NCBI GenBank assembly: GCA_007117185.1
Contig: SKHA01000297.1
Span: 1 to 9,071 of the forward strand
Length of the DNA stretch: 9,071 nucleotides
Direction: 5' to 3'
DNA from: Spirochaeta sp.
GTDB lineage: Bacteria > Spirochaetota > Spirochaetia > DSM-27196 > Alkalispirochaetaceae
Shown here: positions 5,485-9,071 of the stretch, piece by piece
Layout: each line of letters starts with the position of its first letter
Position numbering within the stretch: the first letter of the stretch is position 1
Notes under the pieces: model-generated
Seen by the model: the letters and a program-made list of their open reading frames with translations, nothing else
Databases searched by the model: none
Told to the model about the DNA's origin: nothing
Position numbers and translations under genes: made by a program

Positions 5485-6472
5485 GAGAACCGCACCGGGT
5501 CACCAGCTGCAGAATATCCCGCCGGGACGAGCCGTAGCTGACGATGGCCACGTCCAGTCCAGCATCCGAGGCGAGGCGCAGCGCCCGCTCCATCGCCTCG
5601 AGGATCCAGCCGCGATCGTTCCCGAACACTCCGCCGCCCAGGGCGGTGAGATAGACCCGGTTGCTGCCGCCGCCGGCAGCGTTCAGCATCGCCGCACACA
5701 GCGTCGCCTCGTAGGAGGCCTCCAGGACCAGTCGGGCGAAGTCCGCCCACATCGAAGTGGGATGGCCGCCGTAGGCGACCGGCAGAGCGGAGCAGTACCC
5801 CTGCGAGACGGTGTGGGTGCAGCCCCGGATCGTAATCTGGGTGTTCCCCTGGATGCCGATCCGCAGCAGCTGCCGCAGCGCGTCCCTGTCTTCCTCGCTG
5901 GAAGATTGCAGGCGACGTGAGATCTCCTGGAGCCCTTCGTAAGTCGGCAGGGCGTAACCGTTTCGCATCTGCCACAGGTGGCCGTCGGCGTTCCCCAGGG
6001 CGGCTCCCAGATCGGCCAGGCAGTCGATCTGGTTGGCTGCGGACTGCCCGGTCTGCCCGTTTACCGGGGCGAAGTAGTTGCGGTAGATCGTTCCCGCTCC
6101 GGCGGCCACGGCGCAGGCCGGTCCCTGGGTGCGGTCGTGCTCGTAGATCCCCACCCCCTGCTCGGGAGTGACCCCCGGCGAGGCCATCTCCAGCAGGTTG
6201 AACTGGGAGGCAACCTGAAAGAGCGCCCCGGCGTTGCCTTCGTCGGCGTGCAGCTCCTGGACATCCCCCACTACCTCCCGCACCGTGGTTGTGGTGGTGC
6301 CAACCGCCTGGACCCGCTGTCGCAGTTCCCCCAGGGTGGGGGTTTCCAGGCTGCCCCAGACCAGGGTTGCCCCGTTTACCCGGGAGCGCAGCAGCGGCCC
6401 ATCAACGGTGAGGTTGGCCCTGACCTGTTCCGGTGATTCTTCGGCAAAGCCGGTGAGCGCTTCAAACCACAT
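5468..6472 (-). CDS. Macrodomain-like protein
   Basis: A 334-residue, presumably cytosolic protein. The C-terminal segment NRVYLTALGGGVFGNDRGWI (271-290), followed by LEAMERALRLASDAGLDVAIVSYGSS, matches the last strand-loop-helix of macro (Appr-1''-p-type) domains, which bind ADP-ribose or related nucleotides. Upstream are strongly patterned blocks typical of a conserved uncharacterised family: VQELHADEGNAGALFQVASQ (71-90), FNLLEM, GVGIYEHDRTQGPACAVAAG (106-125), NQIDCLADLGAALGN (147-161), MRNGYALP and GGCTHTVSQ-type GCTHTVSQGYCSALP (217-231). The protein is larger than a minimal macrodomain (about 150-180 residues), so extra elements are inserted. Start choice: GGAGG (6478-6482) is 5 nt from this ATG and only 2 nt from the ATG at 6475. 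It overlaps the ASCH gene by 11 nt, implying coupled translation. The ligand and reaction are unknown. Confidence 0.8.
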   Translation of the reverse strand: MWFEALTGFAEESPEQVRANLTVDGPLLRSRVNGATLVWGSLETPTLGELRQRVQAVGTTTTTVREVVGDVQELHADEGNAGALFQVASQFNLLEMASPGVTPEQGVGIYEHDRTQGPACAVAAGAGTIYRNYFAPVNGQTGQSAANQIDCLADLGAALGNADGHLWQMRNGYALPTYEGLQEISRRLQSSSEEDRDALRQLLRIGIQGNTQITIRGCTHTVSQGYCSALPVAYGGHPTSMWADFARLVLEASYEATLCAAMLNAAGGGSNRVYLTALGGGVFGNDRGWILEAMERALRLASDAGLDVAIVSYGSSRRDILQLVTRCGSLRRGT

Positions 6473-6968
6473 CATTACCTCCCGTACCCGTACCGGGAAA
6501 AACCACCCGGAAACGTTCGCAGAGTACCGGCATCGTCTCTGCCGGCTCGCGCCGGATAGCAGCGCACTCCCGGGAGAAGAACCCCCAGTGGGCCTCCCGC
6601 CAGAACGACAGCGACCGGTCTCCCTCGCCCTCGTCCCGGGCAAACTGCTCATCCACCTCGTTGAAACGCCGGATGACGACTTCGGTGGTCTCGATGATGC
6701 ACAGGGGATCTCCCGCCCAGTTGGTGATGACGCTCAGGTCCCCTGCCGCGGGCATCGGCTCCCCCTCCGCCTCGTAGCCCCAGACCAGGCTGCACGTTGC
6801 GGTCTTGATTCCCTGCTGCACCAGCGCACCCAGCTCATTCGCCGACTCTTCGTTGTCGCAGAAGGACCAGGAAGTATACGTGGAGGGAGGCGTGCCGGCA
6901 CCGCCCTGCCGGGAAGCGAGGAACAGCTGCCAGAACGATTCGACGGTTTGTTGGGTTTCCTGACTCAC
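6462..6968 (-). CDS. ASCH-domain protein (COG4405-like)
   Basis: A 168-residue cytosolic protein of the ASCH superfamily (PUA-like fold). Visible family blocks are SFCDNEESANELGALV (35-50), GIKTATCSLVWGYE (53-66, with the conserved K55 region), GDLSVITNWAGDPLCIIETT (76-95), EGEGDRSLSFWREAHWGFF (113-131) and MPVLCERFRVVF (146-157). ASCH proteins are linked to RNA binding, and the small member YqfB is an N4-acetylcytidine amidohydrolase. Whether this larger branch shares such activity is not known to me. The start is the GTG at 6968 (M-S-Q-E-T), the first credible one before the conserved part; its ribosome site is weak. The frame stays open far upstream antisense-wise into the EamA region, but that extension is an Arg/Gly-rich shadow. 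It lies 56 nt after the transporter, with no terminator between. Confidence 0.88.
   Translation of the reverse strand: MSQETQQTVESFWQLFLASRQGGAGTPPSTYTSWSFCDNEESANELGALVQQGIKTATCSLVWGYEAEGEPMPAAGDLSVITNWAGDPLCIIETTEVVIRRFNEVDEQFARDEGEGDRSLSFWREAHWGFFSRECAAIRREPAETMPVLCERFRVVFPGTGTGGNDVV
6478..6482 (-). promoter_or_regulatory. Ribosome binding site of the macrodomain-like gene
   Basis: A full GGAGG on the minus strand lies 5 nt before the ATG at 6472, inside the last codons of the ASCH gene. It is the best ribosome site in the window and argues against the longer reading frame that extends upstream to 6652. Confidence 0.7.
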
Positions 6969-7024
6969 GGGTTCATGATAGTCGAATCCGGGATGGCCCG
7001 CCAGTCTCAGGCCAGGGCCAGACC

Positions 7025-7927
7025 TCACAAAAACGCGAGCATTCCCGTCCCCAGCAGCACCGCTGTGGCACCACCCCACAGGCGCAAACTGGTGGTATCG
7101 ATCGGCGTCTTTAAAACCAGCGGCGAGAGAATCAATATGGTTGGAATGTTCACCCGACCGAGGGCCGTCACGACGGCGATGGGAACGGTTGCGGTAGCGA
7201 TATAACGAAACCACATCGCCAGGGCGATGGCCACCCCAGCCGCGATCTGCAGGACGTAGACTCGCCCCATTGTGGGCGCAGTGGCAGGTGCAGGGCTGTC
7301 GGGCAACACCGGCGACCGAAGTCGCTGTCCCAGACTGACCAGAAGATAAAAGAGAAGTGCCGTCAGAAATCCGATGAGCAGCCCCACCAGCGGCGGTGCG
7401 CCGGCCACCAACCCCGAACGAATGAACGCAGCGCTGATGGAGAACGATGCCGCAGCACCGATGCCGTAGAGCGGCGTTCCTTTGGCAACCTGCCCCTTGA
7501 TCTGCTCCGTTGAGATCAGGGTCGCACCGGCCACGATCACCCCGATCGCCAGAATCCTGACCCCGGAAATCAACTCCCCGAGGACGATCCAGCCGACAAT
7601 CGCGGCGAAGATCGGTACCGTCCCCACCAGAGCTCCCGTCCGGCCCGCGCCGACCCGCTTCTGCGAGAGGGAGATGAAGGTGAAACCCAGTACAAAGTGA
7701 AAGAACCCCGCAGCGGCGAAATAGATCAGCCCCAGCCCCGACAGCGACCAGGCAGCCGGTGGTCCCACCAGGAAGAATACCAGAAGAGCGATGGTAGCCA
7801 CACAGGTGGTCAGCAGGGTCACCATCATCCTGGTCAGGGAAATCTTCAACCCCGCCAGGCGGTTGAACAGCTGGTAGATCGCGAAGAAAACCCCCGCCAG
7901 CAGAGCAAGCACGATGTCGGCGTTCAT
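7025..7927 (-). CDS. EamA/DMT-family transporter
   Basis: A 300-residue inner-membrane protein with about ten hydrophobic segments arranged as two EamA repeats (about 4-140 and 152-299). The typical last-helices motif appears in repeat one as GALVGTVPIFAAIVGWIVLGE (starting near 98) and in repeat two as VVTALGRVNIPTILILSPLV (252-271). A basic hydrophilic loop (about 201-222, Pro-rich) follows the seventh segment. DMT proteins exchange or export amino acids, nucleosides, nucleotide sugars and other metabolites; the substrate cannot be read from sequence. The ATG at 7927 overlaps the repressor's stop by 1 nt (TGATG) and GGAG lies 9 nt upstream within the repressor gene, so the two are translationally coupled. 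The link to a LacI-type regulator suggests an inducible substrate. Confidence 0.92.
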   Translation of the reverse strand: MNADIVLALLAGVFFAIYQLFNRLAGLKISLTRMMVTLLTTCVATIALLVFFLVGPPAAWSLSGLGLIYFAAAGFFHFVLGFTFISLSQKRVGAGRTGALVGTVPIFAAIVGWIVLGELISGVRILAIGVIVAGATLISTEQIKGQVAKGTPLYGIGAAASFSISAAFIRSGLVAGAPPLVGLLIGFLTALLFYLLVSLGQRLRSPVLPDSPAPATAPTMGRVYVLQIAAGVAIALAMWFRYIATATVPIAVVTALGRVNIPTILILSPLVLKTPIDTTSLRLWGGATAVLLGTGMLAFL

Positions 7928-8967
7928 CAGAAATTTCTCCTTTGCCGTGGCGGCCCCACCGAAGCCCTCTGGACCAGCTGCGACGGCAGGTGGGTATGTT
8001 CCTCCGGTAGCGCCGTGTCCAAAACCATCTCCACGGCTCGAGCACCGATGTCGTACCGGGGAACCCGGACGCTGGTGAGCGCCGGGCGGGCGTAGGATGC
8101 TACGGTGGCGTCGCCGATACCGACAACGGATATGTCCTCCGGGATCGAGAACCCCTGGTCATGGATCGCGTGCATCGCCCCAATGGCGATCAGGTCGTTG
8201 GCGCAACACAGCGCGGTTGGGCACTCACCACACGCCAGCAGTCGTTGGCACGCGACGTAGCCGTCTTTCTCGGTGAACCCTTCGGTAATGACGTAATCCG
8301 GAATATACGGCAGGTCGTGCCGTTCCAGTGCCTCCCGGAACCCGGCGATGTGAGCCTGACTGGTAAGAACGGGAAACGGCCCAGTCACCAGGGCAATCCG
8401 CCGGTGACCCATCTCCAGAAAATGGTTCACCACCGACGCGGCGATGCCGCTGAAATCGGGGCTGACGCCGGGTATGTCCACACCCTGAGGGGCTGTCGCC
8501 ACCAGGCGAAGCCCGAAGGTGGCGCTTCGTTCCAGCTGCTGCTGAATCAGGGTACGGTACTCGTCGGTATCAAAGCCACCACCGGTGAGCACGATGCCCC
8601 GCACGCGGTGCTTCCACAGATGCTCGTGAATCTCGAACTCGTTCACCGGGTTGCGGCCAGTGTCGCAGATGAACGACAGATGCCCCCTGGAAAGAGCCGC
8701 GTCGGTGGCGCCGCGGGCAATCTCACCGAAGTATGTGTTGGAAATATCCCGAACGACGATACCCACAACGGAGTTGAAGGTGCTGCGGAGACCCTGGGCT
8801 GCCGAGCTGGGAGTGTAGTTCAGCTGCTCAATCGCCTGGAGGATACGGGCTCGCAGCGCCTTCGAAACAGGATACCCGGTGTTGTTCATCACCCGGGAAA
8901 CGGAGGTTACAGAGGTTTCTGCCAGTTCAGCCACATCTTCAATGGAAATTCGTTTCTTCACGATCAT
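7927..8967 (-). CDS. LacI-family transcriptional repressor
   Basis: A 346-residue regulator with the complete LacI/GalR layout. The helix-turn-helix is at residues 8-29 (SIEDVAELAETSVTSVSRVMNN). The hinge helix SSAAQGLRS (54-62) keeps L60, the residue that in this family wedges into the central CG of the operator. A periplasmic-binding-protein-like sensor domain spans about 65-330 (GIVVRDISNTYFGEI, GIVLTGGG, RRIALVTGP, ALCCANDLIAIGAM, DISVVGIGD). It binds DNA as a dimer and releases on binding a small ligand, in this family usually a sugar or nucleoside. Start: the ATG at 8967 has AAAGG 3 nt upstream; the GTG two codons later (K-K-R-I-S-I-E-D) has better spacing (9 nt) and is a real alternative. 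First gene of a cluster with transporter, ASCH and macro-like genes, which it probably controls together with itself. Confidence 0.93.
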   Translation of the reverse strand: MIVKKRISIEDVAELAETSVTSVSRVMNNTGYPVSKALRARILQAIEQLNYTPSSAAQGLRSTFNSVVGIVVRDISNTYFGEIARGATDAALSRGHLSFICDTGRNPVNEFEIHEHLWKHRVRGIVLTGGGFDTDEYRTLIQQQLERSATFGLRLVATAPQGVDIPGVSPDFSGIAASVVNHFLEMGHRRIALVTGPFPVLTSQAHIAGFREALERHDLPYIPDYVITEGFTEKDGYVACQRLLACGECPTALCCANDLIAIGAMHAIHDQGFSIPEDISVVGIGDATVASYARPALTSVRVPRYDIGARAVEMVLDTALPEEHTHLPSQLVQRASVGPPRQRRNF

Positions 8968-9054
8968 TCACCTTTTACCAATGCGGGCCGGAAAAACAAG
9001 CCATGGTCGAAATATTTTCGCTGACAGCTCCCAATACTGGGCGTCTTGTGACAT

Positions 9055-9068
9055 AGAAAACGTTTGCT
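9055..9068. promoter_or_regulatory. LacI-family-type operator candidate
   Basis: A CG-centred palindrome, AAACGTTT at 9058-9065, extends to 14 bp with a single mismatched pair (AG-A-AAACGTTT-G-CT). It lies about 90 bp upstream of the LacI-family gene and at the window's right edge. The central CG and A/T-rich arms are the classic layout recognised by this family with a hinge leucine. It may serve autoregulation of the minus-strand cluster, or a divergent gene just beyond the window. Confidence 0.55.
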
Positions 9069-9071
9069 GTC

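Noticed and set aside
5343..5975. Minus-strand frame of 210 codons
   Set aside because: It is an out-of-frame shadow of the macrodomain-like gene, rich in Arg, Gly and Asp without domain features.
6473..6652. Upstream extension of the macrodomain-like frame
   Set aside because: The extension is Arg/Gly/Ser-rich and overlaps the ASCH gene, and GGAGG points to the ATG at 6472.
6969..7024. Possible terminator between transporter and ASCH genes
   Set aside because: No stable hairpin with a T-run is seen on the minus strand, so the cluster is treated as continuous.
6234..7205. Plus-strand frame of 323 codons
   Set aside because: It crosses the antisense of three well-supported genes and has Arg/Pro-rich, low-complexity composition.
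6462..8045. One long minus-strand frame of 527 codons running through the ASCH gene and across the transporter
   Set aside because: Only the last 168 codons match ASCH. The rest is Arg/Gly/Cys-rich antifold sequence overlapping the well-supported EamA gene in another frame.
9008..9020. AT-rich inverted repeat CGAAA-TAT-TTTCG upstream of the LacI-family gene
   Set aside because: Arms are only 5 bp and it has no CG centre. It may be part of a promoter, but I could not pair it with a convincing -35 element.
8161..9024. Plus-strand frame of 287 codons
   Set aside because: It is the antisense shadow of the LacI-family gene, with no recognisable domain.

Overview
The window looks like a chromosomal accessory segment from a moderately GC-rich Gram-negative bacterium. 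A lipobox protein and an outer-membrane barrel-like sequence indicate a didermic cell. The wording of the Uma2-like and AbiE-like fragments reminds me of free-living spirochaetes of the Spirochaeta/Alkalispirochaeta type, but that is recollection and inference only; no rRNA or housekeeping gene is present to fix the taxonomy.

Layout. (1) Positions 1-626 hold toxin-antitoxin debris: the 3' end of a small antitoxin-like gene (1-117, +) overlaps a PIN-domain toxin gene (101-511, +), and a short Uma2-like (DUF820) N-terminal fragment lies on the other strand (537-626). (2) Positions 710-2911 (-) encode a 733-residue lipoprotein with a helical-repeat front half and a coiled-coil back half. A candidate promoter and a 12-bp-period direct repeat precede it. 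(3) Positions 3003-4781 (-) are a decayed defence island. An uncharacterised 246-aa gene is followed by an AbiEi-like antitoxin gene without the usual winged helix. That gene overlaps (ATGA) an AbiEii-like nucleotidyltransferase reduced by at least two internal deletions and frameshifts. Beyond it lies a second, diverged copy of the last ~25 codons of the 246-aa gene, 1038 bp from the first, so the AbiE remnant is bracketed by direct repeats. (4) Positions 4826-4895 contain strong inverted repeats, followed by a beta-barrel-like ORF (4858-5484, +) with no signal peptide, which is probably 5'-truncated. (5) Positions 5468-8967 (-) form a compact four-gene cluster read from the right: LacI-family repressor, EamA/DMT transporter, ASCH-domain protein and macrodomain-like protein. 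Junctions are a 1-nt overlap, a 56-nt gap and an 11-nt overlap. A LacI-type CG-centred palindrome sits near the window's right edge, upstream of the repressor.

How they may work together. The right-hand cluster is the most coherent functional unit: a small-molecule-responsive repressor with a transporter and two proteins of families linked to nucleosides/RNA (ASCH) and to ADP-ribose-like ligands (macro). This suggests an uncharacterised uptake and processing pathway for a nucleoside-type or related metabolite. The left part is a graveyard of TA/defence genes, with PIN the only apparently intact toxin.
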